Shown piece after piece: positions 1 to 6,698 of a stretch of 9,115 nt of DNA. The notes under the pieces are model-generated. The model worked only from the letters and a program-made list of their open reading frames with translations. It ran no database searches and was not told the DNA's origin. A program made the position numbers and the translations under genes. Position 1 is the first letter of the stretch; each line of letters begins with the position of its first letter. The DNA comes from an uncultured Caulobacteraceae bacterium (GTDB lineage Bacteria > Pseudomonadota > Alphaproteobacteria > Caulobacterales > Caulobacteraceae): contig CALEOQ010000032.1 of the NCBI GenBank assembly GCA_937910255.1, positions 1 to 9,115 of the forward strand. The letters run 5' to 3'.

Positions 1-443
1 CCGGCCAGAGGCTGTTCTCCGCCTGCCCGGTGGAGGGCGGCGCCTATCGCAGCATCCTGGTGGATCGCGGCTTCGTCCCCGACACGGTGGAGGCCCGTCC
101 GCCGGTGGCCAGCGAGCGCGGCGCAATGCCGGTCGAGGTGGTCGGTCTGCTGCGCGAGCCCGACGCCCCCAACTTCGTCACCCCGGAAAACCAGCCGGCC
201 CAGAACCTCTGGTACGGCAGCGACGTGCCGGCCATGGCCGAGGCCCTGGGCGCCCCGGCCCCGGCGCCGGTCTTCCTGCTGGCCGAAACCTCAAGCAATC
301 CCGATTTCGCCGCCCTGGACCCCACGCCTCTTCCCGGCGAGATCGCCAACCGGCATCTGGAATACGCCCTGACCTGGTTCGGCCTTGCGGGCGCCCTGAT
401 CGCCGTCTATGCCGCCATGCTCTGGCGCAGATGGAAGAGTTGA
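1..443 (+). CDS. SURF1 family cytochrome oxidase assembly protein (3' part, 5' truncated by window)
   Basis: SURF1/Shy1 proteins are inner-membrane assembly factors for haem-copper cytochrome c oxidase, implicated in haem a delivery to subunit I. The open frame runs into the window edge (first full codon at base 3), so the N-terminal membrane helix and the start are missing; a GTG at base 30 lies inside the gene and is not the start. Visible are a family-typical segment ILVDRGFVPD and, at the C-terminus, a hydrophobic helix of about 20 residues (ALTWFGLAGALIAVYAAML) followed by the basic tail WRRWKS. That matches the two-helix SURF1 plan, with a periplasmic domain between the helices. The stop TGA (441-443) shares its A with the thrC start, so the two are probably translationally coupled. 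In many alphaproteobacteria SURF1 ends a ctaG-coxC gene run, which would lie upstream here (known context, not seen). Confidence 0.88.
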   Translation, partial: GQRLFSACPVEGGAYRSILVDRGFVPDTVEARPPVASERGAMPVEVVGLLREPDAPNFVTPENQPAQNLWYGSDVPAMAEALGAPAPAPVFLLAETSSNPDFAALDPTPLPGEIANRHLEYALTWFGLAGALIAVYAAMLWRRWKS

Positions 444-1834
444 TGCGGTATGTCTCCACCCGGGGCCAGGCCCCGGCGGTCGGCTTCGTAGACGCGGTCC
501 TGGCCGGCCTCGCCCCCGACGGCGGGCTCTATGTGCCCGAGACCTGGCCGGCCTTCAGCCGCGATGAGATCGCCGCCTTCCGCGGCAAGCCCTACGCCCA
601 TGTGGCCGCCGAGGTCCTGGCGCGCTTCGCGGGCGAGGAGATCCCGCGCGAGGCGGTCAACGCCATGTGCGAAGAGGCCTACGCCACCTTCGCCCACGCC
701 GCCGTGGTGCCGCTCGTCCAGCTTGCCCCCGACGCCTTCCTGGCCGAGCTGTTCCACGGGCCGAGCCTGGCGTTCAAGGACGTGGCCATGCAGCTGCTGG
801 CCCGCCTCTATGATCACGTCCTGGCCGGCCAGGACCGGGTTCAGACCATCCTCTGCGCCACGTCGGGCGACACCGGCGGCGCCGCCGTGGAGGCCTTCCG
901 CGGCCGGGCCCATGTGCGGGTCTGCGCGCTCTTCCCGGAGGGCCGGATCTCGGAAGTCCAGCGCCGGTTCATGACCACCGCGACCGAGGACAATGTCCGC
1001 TGCGTCGCCGTCCAGGGCACCTTCGACGACTGCCAGGCCATCGTGAAGGCGGCCTTCCAGGACCAGAGCCTGCGGCAGGCCGTAGACCTCACCGGGGTCA
1101 ATTCGATCAACTTCGCCCGGATCGTGGCCCAGAGCGTCTACTACTTCACCACCGCCGTGGCCGTGGGCGCGCCCGAGCGGGCCATCTCCTACTGCGTGCC
1201 CTCGGGCAATTTTGGCGACGCCTTCGCCGGTTTCGTGGCCCGGCAGATGGGTCTGCCCATCGAGCGGATCGTGGTGGCGACCAATTCCAATGACATCCTC
1301 GCCCGCGCCTTCACCGACGGCCGCTATGCCCGCGGCGAGGTGATGGCCACCCAGAGCCCGGCCATGGACATCCAGTCGGCCTCCAACTTCGAGCGGCTCT
1401 ATTTCGAGGCCGTGCGCCGCGAGGCTGTCGAGACCGCCCGGGCCTTCACCGCCTTTGGCGAGGCCGGCCATATCGACATCCCGCCCGCCGCCCAGGCCTT
1501 CATGGGAGAGCTGTTCACCGGCGTGGCGGTGAGCGAGGACGAGACCGCCCGCACCATGCTGGCGACGCTGAACGAGACCGGCGAGCTCATCGACCCGCAC
1601 ACCGCCGTGGGCGTGGCCGCCCTGCGTCAGGCCCGGGATCTGCCTGGCCCCATCATCGTGCTGTCCACCGCCCATCCGGCCAAGTTTCCTGAGGCGGTCG
1701 CCGCGGCCACCTCGGTCACGCCAGGCCTGCCGCGCTGGACCCAGAGCCTGGCGGCGCGTCCCGAACGGTTCGACCGGCTGCCGGCCGACGCCGAGGCCAT
1801 CAAGGCCTGCGTCCGCGCCTTCGCCGAGAGCTAG
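443..1834 (+). CDS. thrC: threonine synthase
   Basis: Cytosolic PLP enzyme that converts O-phosphohomoserine to threonine and phosphate, the last step of threonine synthesis. The 463-residue product has the family N-terminus MRYVSTRGQAP. The PLP Schiff-base lysine lies in SLAFKD (K112), and the phosphate-binding loop is SGDTGG (141-146). PSGNFGD, further on, is another conserved threonine synthase segment. Length fits the long (class 1, E. coli/yeast-like) form. I chose the ATG at 443 over the in-frame ATG at 431: homologs start M-[K/R]-YVSTRG, the 443 start gives a TGATG overlap with the SURF1 stop, and a purine-rich GGAAGAG (433-439) sits just upstream. Upstream neighbour SURF1 and downstream M16 peptidase are a familiar Caulobacteraceae order. 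Nothing suggests inactivation. Confidence 0.96.
   Translation: MRYVSTRGQAPAVGFVDAVLAGLAPDGGLYVPETWPAFSRDEIAAFRGKPYAHVAAEVLARFAGEEIPREAVNAMCEEAYATFAHAAVVPLVQLAPDAFLAELFHGPSLAFKDVAMQLLARLYDHVLAGQDRVQTILCATSGDTGGAAVEAFRGRAHVRVCALFPEGRISEVQRRFMTTATEDNVRCVAVQGTFDDCQAIVKAAFQDQSLRQAVDLTGVNSINFARIVAQSVYYFTTAVAVGAPERAISYCVPSGNFGDAFAGFVARQMGLPIERIVVATNSNDILARAFTDGRYARGEVMATQSPAMDIQSASNFERLYFEAVRREAVETARAFTAFGEAGHIDIPPAAQAFMGELFTGVAVSEDETARTMLATLNETGELIDPHTAVGVAALRQARDLPGPIIVLSTAHPAKFPEAVAAATSVTPGLPRWTQSLAARPERFDRLPADAEAIKACVRAFAES
1826..1830 (+). promoter_or_regulatory. ribosome binding site supporting the TTG start of the M16 peptidase
   Basis: GAGAG inside the last codons of thrC ends seven bases before the TTG at 1838. 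No ATG or GTG in this frame lies between the thrC stop (1832-1834) and the conserved N-terminus of the peptidase, so this site decides the start. Confidence 0.5.
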
Positions 1835-1837
1835 GGT

Positions 1838-3109
1838 TTGGCTTCGGTTCACCGCCTGACCAATGGCGTCCGGGTCGTCTGCGACCCGATCCCCGGCCTT
1901 GAGACGGCCGCCCTGTGCGTGGTGGCGGGCCGTGGCGCGCGCTATGAGGACGCCGCGCGGTCGGGCTGGTCGCACCTGCTCGAACATATGGTCTTCAAGG
2001 GCGCCGGCGCCCGCTCGGCCATGGAGATCGTCGAGGCGGTCGAGGCCCAGGGCGGGCAGATCAACGCCGCCACCGGCTATGAGCGCACGAGCTTCCAGGT
2101 GCGCTGCCTGGCCGGCGGTCTCGACCTGGGCTCGGCCGTGCTGGCCGATCTGGTCCTGGCGCCGCGCATGGACGCGGGCGACCTCGCCCGGGAAAAACAG
2201 GTGGTTGGCCAGGAGATCGCCGAAGCGGCGGACACGCCCGACGATCTGGTGTTCGAAATGGCCCAGGCTGCGGCCTATGGGGACCAACCCCTGGGCCGCT
2301 CCATCCTCGGCACCACAGGTTCGATCGCCAGCGCCGACCCGGCCAGCCTGTCGGACTGGCGGGCCTGCCTCTACGACCCGCAGTCCCTGGTGGTCAGCGC
2401 CGCAGGCGCCGTGGACGAAGCCGCCCTGCTGGCTATGGCCGAACGGGACTTCGGCGCCGCCAGGTCCCCGACAACCGGCGCGCCGATCGCGCCGCCCGCC
2501 TTCTTCACCGGCGGCGAGGCGGTGAGCGCCAAGGCGCTGGAGCAGGCTAATCTGGTCTTCCTGTTGCCCAGCGTCGGGGTCAGCGATCCGGACTATTTCG
2601 CCCTGCGCCTGTTCGCCGAGATCCTCGGCGGCGGCATGGCGTCGCGCCTGTTCCAGGAGGCCCGGGAAAAGCGCGGCCTGGCCTATGCGGTCGACGCCTA
2701 TAGCGAAACCTATGCCGACCAGGGCGTGCTCGGCGTCTTTGCGGGTTGCGCGGCCAAGGACGCCGTCGAGCTGGCCAAGGTGGCGGCCGGCGAAATCGCA
2801 GGCCTGGGGGAAAGCGTCGGTGAGGCTGAACTGGCCCGCGCCAAGGCCCAGCTGAAGGGCGCCATGTTCATGATGCGGGAATCGCCCCTGGCACGGGCCG
2901 AACAGACCGCCGCCCAGCTCCTGCTGTTCGACCGCCCCCTGCCGCCGGCAGAGATCGCCGCGGGCATCGAGGCGGTGAGACCGGCTGACCTCGCCCGCCT
3001 GGGGGCGGCCATGTGCGCCAGCGGCCGCGCTGCGGTTTCGGTGCTGGGACCCCGCCAGGCCGGTCCTGCGGCCCAGGCCTTCACGCGGGCCCTGTTTCCG
3101 AAAGCCTGA
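1838..3109 (+). CDS. M16 family zinc metallopeptidase (processing peptidase-like)
   Basis: M16B peptidases are relatives of the mitochondrial processing peptidase beta subunit and cleave peptides in a closed clamshell chamber; the bacterial substrate is usually unknown. The 423-residue product carries the inverted zinc motif HxxEH as HLLEH (H46, E49, H50). The third zinc ligand is E126 in EKQVVGQEI, 76 residues after H50 as the family requires, so the N-terminal half should be active. The C-terminal inactive half contains the glycine-rich stretch GGGMASRLFQEAREKRGLAY (about 265-285) with the typical R/Y substrate-binding pattern. No signal peptide is apparent. The start is TTG at 1838: the frame is closed by the thrC stop two codons upstream, and the product then begins LASVHRLTNGVRV, close to the usual M16 N-terminus. 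It is very probably co-transcribed with thrC. Confidence 0.93.
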   Translation: MASVHRLTNGVRVVCDPIPGLETAALCVVAGRGARYEDAARSGWSHLLEHMVFKGAGARSAMEIVEAVEAQGGQINAATGYERTSFQVRCLAGGLDLGSAVLADLVLAPRMDAGDLAREKQVVGQEIAEAADTPDDLVFEMAQAAAYGDQPLGRSILGTTGSIASADPASLSDWRACLYDPQSLVVSAAGAVDEAALLAMAERDFGAARSPTTGAPIAPPAFFTGGEAVSAKALEQANLVFLLPSVGVSDPDYFALRLFAEILGGGMASRLFQEAREKRGLAYAVDAYSETYADQGVLGVFAGCAAKDAVELAKVAAGEIAGLGESVGEAELARAKAQLKGAMFMMRESPLARAEQTAAQLLLFDRPLPPAEIAAGIEAVRPADLARLGAAMCASGRAAVSVLGPRQAGPAAQAFTRALFPKA

Positions 3110-3140
3110 CCGCATCGGGCGCCTTCTTCGTCGGCCACGC

Positions 3141-3169
3141 TTGACGGCGCGCCTTTTCAAGGCCGCAAT
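3141..3169 (+). promoter_or_regulatory. possible promoter of the acetyltransferase-pdeA pair (leaderless)
   Basis: The 66-base gap after the M16 gene contains TTGACGG (3141-3147), a full match to the Caulobacter housekeeping -35 consensus TTGaCgS. After 14 bases comes GCCGCAAT (3162-3169), which matches the -10 consensus GCTANAWC at only 5 of 8 positions. Transcription would start about seven bases further on, at or beside the ATG at 3176. That fits the lack of a good Shine-Dalgarno for that gene. The -10 is weak, so this remains a prediction. Confidence 0.35.
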
Positions 3170-3175
3170 TCCCCC

Positions 3176-3787
3176 ATGGCGTTGTTGGACTGGATCGCCT
3201 CCGAAGGCGGATTGCGCGTGGTGGGTGAGGGCGTGTTGCTGCGCCCGCCGAGGCCTGCCGACTATGCGGAGTGGCGCGACCTGCGGGCGGCGTCGCGGGC
3301 CTTTCTTCAGCCCTGGGAGCCGACCTGGCCCGCAGACGATCTGACCCGCGTGGCCTTTCGCCGCCGCCTGTCGGCCTATGCCCGCGACCGCGAGGCCGGC
3401 GTGGCCTTCAGCTTCTTCGTGTTCCAGGAATCCGACGGCGCGCTCAGCGGCGGAATCACCCTGTCCAACATCCGCCGGGGCGTCGCCCAGATGGGCACGG
3501 TCGGCTACTGGTGTGGCCAGGGCTTCGCCCGCCGGGGCCTGACGCTCGCCGCAGCCCGGGCGCTCAACGGCTTCGCCTTCGACACCCTGGGCCTCCATCG
3601 GCTGGAGGCGGCGTGTCTGCCGCACAACGAGGCCTCCCGCCGTTTGCTCGCCAAGGCGGGGTTCCAGGAGGAAGGCTTTGCTAAGGCTTATCTGAAAATT
3701 AACGGCGTTTGGCGAGATCATGTCCTGTTCGGACAGGTCTCTCCCCGCGGCGGGGGCGACCGGTCGGCGGACGCTGTTTCAGTTTAG
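3176..3787 (+). CDS. GNAT family N-acetyltransferase, RimJ-type
   Basis: Acetyl-CoA-dependent transferase of the RimJ/RimL class; RimJ acetylates the N-terminal alanine of ribosomal protein S5 in E. coli, but substrates of homologs vary. The 203-residue product opens with the family phrase LLRPPRPADYAEW (21-33). The acetyl-CoA pyrophosphate loop is QGFARRG (115-121), preceded by VGYW. The C-terminal motif B has HNEASRRLLAKAGF (150-163) followed by the RimJ-like AYLKINGVWRDH (171-182). No membrane segment is present. The ATG at 3176 is preceded by no clear ribosome binding site (only CAAGG about 13 bases away), so translation may be leaderless. It ends 26 bases before the pdeA-like gene and is probably co-transcribed with it. 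A stretch of A/T-ending codons near the 3' end is unlike the rest of the gene. Confidence 0.9.
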   Translation: MALLDWIASEGGLRVVGEGVLLRPPRPADYAEWRDLRAASRAFLQPWEPTWPADDLTRVAFRRRLSAYARDREAGVAFSFFVFQESDGALSGGITLSNIRRGVAQMGTVGYWCGQGFARRGLTLAAARALNGFAFDTLGLHRLEAACLPHNEASRRLLAKAGFQEEGFAKAYLKINGVWRDHVLFGQVSPRGGGDRSADAVSV

Positions 3788-3813
3788 CCGGCACGCGCCG
3801 GCCTCGAGAGGCC

Positions 3814-5472
3814 ATGCCGAGCGACCGTTGGATCTGGGACGCCACCACCACACTGGAAGCGCTGGGCGCGGCCGATGTGGCCCTGTGGCATTGGGAGCCG
3901 GAGCGCGATCAGCTCCGCTTCACCGGAGCCTCGCGCGCCCTTGGCCTGGGTCCGCTGGCCCCGGAATGCTCTTCGGCCGCCATGCGCGCCCTGGCCCTGC
4001 CCCAGGACCGCGCCCGCGCTGACGATGTGCTGAGGGTGCAGGAGCCTGGCTCGGAGGTGGCCGTGCGCCTGCGCATGCGAGGCGGCGGGGTCTGCATCTG
4101 GCGGGGAATCTGGCTGGAGGAGGGCGTCCGCGCCGCCGGCGTGGTCGCCGCCGAGACCAAGTTCGCCGCGTCCGATCTCGACAACCTCACGGGCCTGCTG
4201 GACCGCAAGAGCTTCATCCTGCGCGCCCGCGAGCACCTGCAGCATCCGGGCGATTACGAGCTGGTGGTGGCCGATCTCGATCGCCTGCGCCGGCTGAACG
4301 AGGCCCTGGGGCATGAGCGCGCCGACCTGGTCCTGGCGGCCCTCGGGTCGAGGCTGGCCGCCGCCTTCCGGCCAGGCGTGTTGTTGTCCCGCGTCGGCGA
4401 AGACGAATTCGGCGTGCTGGCGCCGGTGGGCGAGACGCCCACCAGCGAGGTCCTGCGCCACGCCTTGGAGCGGCCCCTTCGGGTGGCCGGCTTCGACATC
4501 CATCCGACCCTCTCTGTGGGCGCGGTGCGGGCCAAGGGCGGCGATGAGGCGCCGGAAGCCGCCGAGCTGCTGCGGCGGGCCGAACTCGCCGTTGAGGCGG
4601 CCAAGACCGGCGGCCGCGGCGGGGCGGCCGCCTATGGCCGCAGCCTGGAAAGCGACGGCCTGTCGCGCCTGGCCCTGGAGAGCGACCTGCGCGGCGCCAT
4701 CGGCCGCGGCGAACTGATGCCCTATTACCAGCCGATCGTGCGCCTCTCGACCGGCGCGCTCTCGGGCTTCGAGGCCCTGGTCCGCTGGCGTCATCCCAGG
4801 CGCGGCCTGCTGGCGCCCGACCAGTTCCTGCCGCTTTGCGAAGAGATGGGCCTGATGAGCGCGCTCGGCGCCCACATGATGCGCGAAGCCGCCGGCCAGC
4901 TGGCCACCTGGCGCGACACCCACAGGGCGTCCGGCGAGTTGACGGTGGCGGTGAACCTCTCCACCGGCGAGATCGACCGACCCGAGCTCATTCCCGACGT
5001 CATCCAGATCCTGCGCGACACCGGCCTGCCGCCGGGCGCCCTGAAGCTGGAGGTGACCGAGAGCGACGTCATGCGCGATCCCGACCGGGCTGCGGTGATC
5101 CTGCGCAACCTGCGCCAGGCCGGCGCGGCCCTGGCCCTGGACGACTTCGGCACCGGCTTCTCATCGCTGTCCTATCTGACGCGGCTGCCCTTCGACACCT
5201 TGAAGATCGATCGCTATTTCGTTCGCACCATGGCCACCGACGCCGGCTCGGCCAAGATCGTCTCCTCGGTCGTCAAGCTCGGCCAGGACCTGGACCTGGA
5301 GGTGGTGGCCGAAGGGGTGGAGAACGCCGGCATGGCTCGGCAACTGCTGGCCCTGGGTTGCGACTACGGCCAGGGCTTCGGCTATGCGCCGGCCCTGTCG
5401 GCCCAGGAGGCCGAGGTCTATCTCAACGAAAGCTATGTGGACGGCGCGGCGCCGGTGAAGGCCCGGGGCTAG
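3814..5472 (+). CDS. pdeA: PAS-GGDEF(degenerate)-EAL cyclic di-GMP phosphodiesterase, PdeA-like
   Basis: Soluble protein of 552 residues predicted to hydrolyse c-di-GMP to pGpG. Order: PAS-like N-terminus (about 12-118), DNLTGLLDR (123-131) opening a GGDEF domain, then an EAL domain (about 285-540). The GGDEF signature is GEDEF (195-199). The inhibitory RxxD site is lost (RPGV, 186-189), yet nucleotide- and metal-binding D154, N162 and D171 remain, so it may bind GTP without cyclising it. The EAL domain keeps the catalytic set: E320 (EAL), N381, E413, D443/D444 (DDFGTG), K464, E500 and E503. This matches Caulobacter crescentus PdeA (CC3396), in which GTP binding to a GEDEF domain stimulates the EAL domain. 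In that species CpdR/ClpXP degrades PdeA at the swarmer-to-stalked transition. The ATG at 3814 has GAGAG just upstream; an earlier ATG at 3709 overlaps the acetyltransferase and adds a non-conserved tail. Orthology is inferred from architecture. Confidence 0.88.
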   Translation: MPSDRWIWDATTTLEALGAADVALWHWEPERDQLRFTGASRALGLGPLAPECSSAAMRALALPQDRARADDVLRVQEPGSEVAVRLRMRGGGVCIWRGIWLEEGVRAAGVVAAETKFAASDLDNLTGLLDRKSFILRAREHLQHPGDYELVVADLDRLRRLNEALGHERADLVLAALGSRLAAAFRPGVLLSRVGEDEFGVLAPVGETPTSEVLRHALERPLRVAGFDIHPTLSVGAVRAKGGDEAPEAAELLRRAELAVEAAKTGGRGGAAAYGRSLESDGLSRLALESDLRGAIGRGELMPYYQPIVRLSTGALSGFEALVRWRHPRRGLLAPDQFLPLCEEMGLMSALGAHMMREAAGQLATWRDTHRASGELTVAVNLSTGEIDRPELIPDVIQILRDTGLPPGALKLEVTESDVMRDPDRAAVILRNLRQAGAALALDDFGTGFSSLSYLTRLPFDTLKIDRYFVRTMATDAGSAKIVSSVVKLGQDLDLEVVAEGVENAGMARQLLALGCDYGQGFGYAPALSAQEAEVYLNESYVDGAAPVKARG

Positions 5473-5478
5473 GCCCGC

Positions 5479-6075
5479 CTAGGCCTGGCCCGCGGCGGCG
5501 GACAACAGTCCCGGATCCACCCCCAGCTTGGCCAGGGCCTGGGACCACTTGTGGTCGTGATCATCGCCGAACAACAGGATTTCGTCGGCCGCACAGGTCA
5601 GCCAGACGTTGTCGCGCAGTTCCTGCTCCAGTTGGCCCGCGCCCCAGCCGGCATAGCCCAGCGCCATGACGCTGCGGCGCGGCCCCTGGCCGTGGGCCAG
5701 CATCTCCAGCACCTCCCGCGTGGCGGTCAGGGCCAGGCCCTCGCCCACCGGCAGGCTGCTTTCGCTGTGATAGTCCGAGGTGTGCAGGACAAATCCCCGC
5801 TCGCGCTCCACCGGGCCGCCGATCAGGATCGGCTCATCAAGGCCCGGCGCGGATTCCGAGGTCGCTTCGATCTCCAGACGCTCCAGCAGATCGACCAGCA
5901 TGAGCCCGTCCACCGGGCGATTGACGGTCAGACCCATGGCGTGCTCCTCGTCGTGGGCGCAGACCAGCACCACGGCGCGCTCAAACCTCGGATCGCCGAT
6001 GCCGGGCATGGCGATCAGCAGCTGTCCGGAGAGATAGCCGCCGCTCGGGCCGGCGTCGGGATCGATATGGGCCAT
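5479..6075 (-). CDS. YqgE/AlgH family protein (DUF179)
   Basis: Conserved bacterial protein of unknown biochemical role; Pseudomonas AlgH was linked to alginate regulation, but no general function is established. The 198-residue product has the family hallmarks: GQLLIAMPGIGDPRF near the N-terminus (17-31), HAMGLTVNRP, a GGPVERERGFVLH segment, and GYAGWGAGQLEQEL followed by W in the C-terminal half. Length is normal. It has no signal peptide or membrane helix, so it should be cytoplasmic. The ATG at 6075 (reverse strand) has only a weak upstream AGG. The gene converges on pdeA with six bases between stop codons and diverges from the peroxiredoxin gene, so it stands alone on its strand here. 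Any link to c-di-GMP or peroxide functions is positional only. Confidence 0.93.
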   Translation of the reverse strand: MAHIDPDAGPSGGYLSGQLLIAMPGIGDPRFERAVVLVCAHDEEHAMGLTVNRPVDGLMLVDLLERLEIEATSESAPGLDEPILIGGPVERERGFVLHTSDYHSESSLPVGEGLALTATREVLEMLAHGQGPRRSVMALGYAGWGAGQLEQELRDNVWLTCAADEILLFGDDHDHKWSQALAKLGVDPGLLSAAAGQA

Positions 6076-6201
6076 GGCCTATAGTTTGCGGTCTAACGCG
6101 GCGCTTTCAAGACACATCGGCCGGACTGAGGTTGAAGGGATCGACCAAAGCGTTATGTGCTGGGCCAACGCCCATTCCGGCGATCCTTCAGGAGCACGGC
6201 C
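6076..6201. promoter_or_regulatory. divergent intergenic region between yqgE-like and peroxiredoxin genes
   Basis: This 126-base non-coding gap must hold the promoters for both directions. On the + strand TTGAAGG (6132-6138), a 13-base spacer and GTTATGTG (6152-6159) are a weak match to the Caulobacter TTGaCgS/GCTANAWC consensus. Downstream, TGGGC-CAAC-GCCCA (6161-6174) could form a five-base-pair hairpin in the peroxiredoxin leader. GGAG (6191-6194) is the ribosome binding site for the ATG at 6202. On the - strand a TTGAAA lies about 35 bases from the yqgE-like ATG, with no convincing -10. I see no clear OxyR- or OhrR-type operator. Confidence 0.35.
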
Positions 6202-6690
6202 ATGACCATCAAAGTCGGCGACAAGCTGCCCGCAGTCACCCTCACCCAAGCCACCCTGGACGGCCCCAAGCCGGTGTCCACCGACGATGTGTTCAAGGGC
6301 AAGAAGGTCGCCCTGTTCGCCGTGCCCGGCGCCTTCACCCCCACCTGCTCGGCCCGCCACCTGCCGGGTTATGTGGACAAGGCCGAGACCCTCAAGGGCC
6401 AGGGCGTCGACGTGATCGCCTGCCTGTCAGTCAACGACGCCTTCGTCATGAAGGCCTGGGGCGAGTCCCAAGCGGTCGGCGACGACATCATGATGCTGGC
6501 TGACGGCAGCGGCGATTTCACCCGGGCCGTGGGCCTGACCATGGACGCCGCCAAGTTCGGCATGGGCGAGCGCTCGCAGCGCTATTCCATGATCGTTGAG
6601 GACGGCGTGGTGAAATCCCTGAACGTGGAAGAGCCGGGGGAATTCCGTGTGTCCTCGGCCGAGTATCTGGTGGATCAGCTCGGCGGCTAA
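6202..6690 (+). CDS. peroxiredoxin, Prx5 type
   Basis: Thiol peroxidase that reduces hydrogen peroxide and alkyl hydroperoxides in the cytoplasm. The 162-residue product has the Prx5 signature PGAFTPTCS with the peroxidatic cysteine C49 and supporting T46, and the catalytic arginine R127 in GERSQRY. A second cysteine, C74, lies in the family motif IACLSVNDAFVMKAW. No third cysteine exists, so there is no equivalent of the C-terminal resolving cysteine of mammalian Prx5. It probably works as a 1-Cys enzyme using glutathione/glutaredoxin or another thiol, unless C74 resolves. I chose the ATG at 6202, with GGAG seven bases upstream and the normal N-terminus MTIKVGDKLP. An in-frame ATG at 6157 would add 15 unrelated residues. 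It is the first gene of a same-strand run of redox genes. Confidence 0.95.
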   Translation: MTIKVGDKLPAVTLTQATLDGPKPVSTDDVFKGKKVALFAVPGAFTPTCSARHLPGYVDKAETLKGQGVDVIACLSVNDAFVMKAWGESQAVGDDIMMLADGSGDFTRAVGLTMDAAKFGMGERSQRYSMIVEDGVVKSLNVEEPGEFRVSSAEYLVDQLGG

Positions 6691-6698
6691 GGGCTGGC

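Noticed and set aside
407..3721. Open frame of 1104 codons on the - strand across thrC, the M16 gene and the acetyltransferase gene
   Set aside because: It is antisense to three well-recognised genes, its translation is low-complexity and rich in Gly/Ala/Arg/His with no domain, and long antisense frames are common in GC-rich codon-biased DNA.
3709..3813. Longer N-terminus for the pdeA-like protein from ATG 3709
   Set aside because: It overlaps the acetyltransferase end, gives an Arg/Gly/Pro-rich tail, and the ATG at 3814 has a better ribosome binding site and protein start.
3784..4923. Open frame of 379 codons on the - strand opposite the pdeA-like gene
   Set aside because: It is antisense to conserved PAS, GGDEF and EAL coding sequence and has no domain of its own.
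5471..5495. Bidirectional terminator at the pdeA/yqgE junction around the palindrome GCCTAGGC
   Set aside because: The palindrome has no loop and no T-run, so a stable terminator hairpin is not supported.
6100..6130. Promoter for the yqgE-like gene on the - strand (TTGAAA with a GTTAGACC -10-like box)
   Set aside because: The two boxes match individually but the spacing is only about 6-9 bases, too short for a functional pair.
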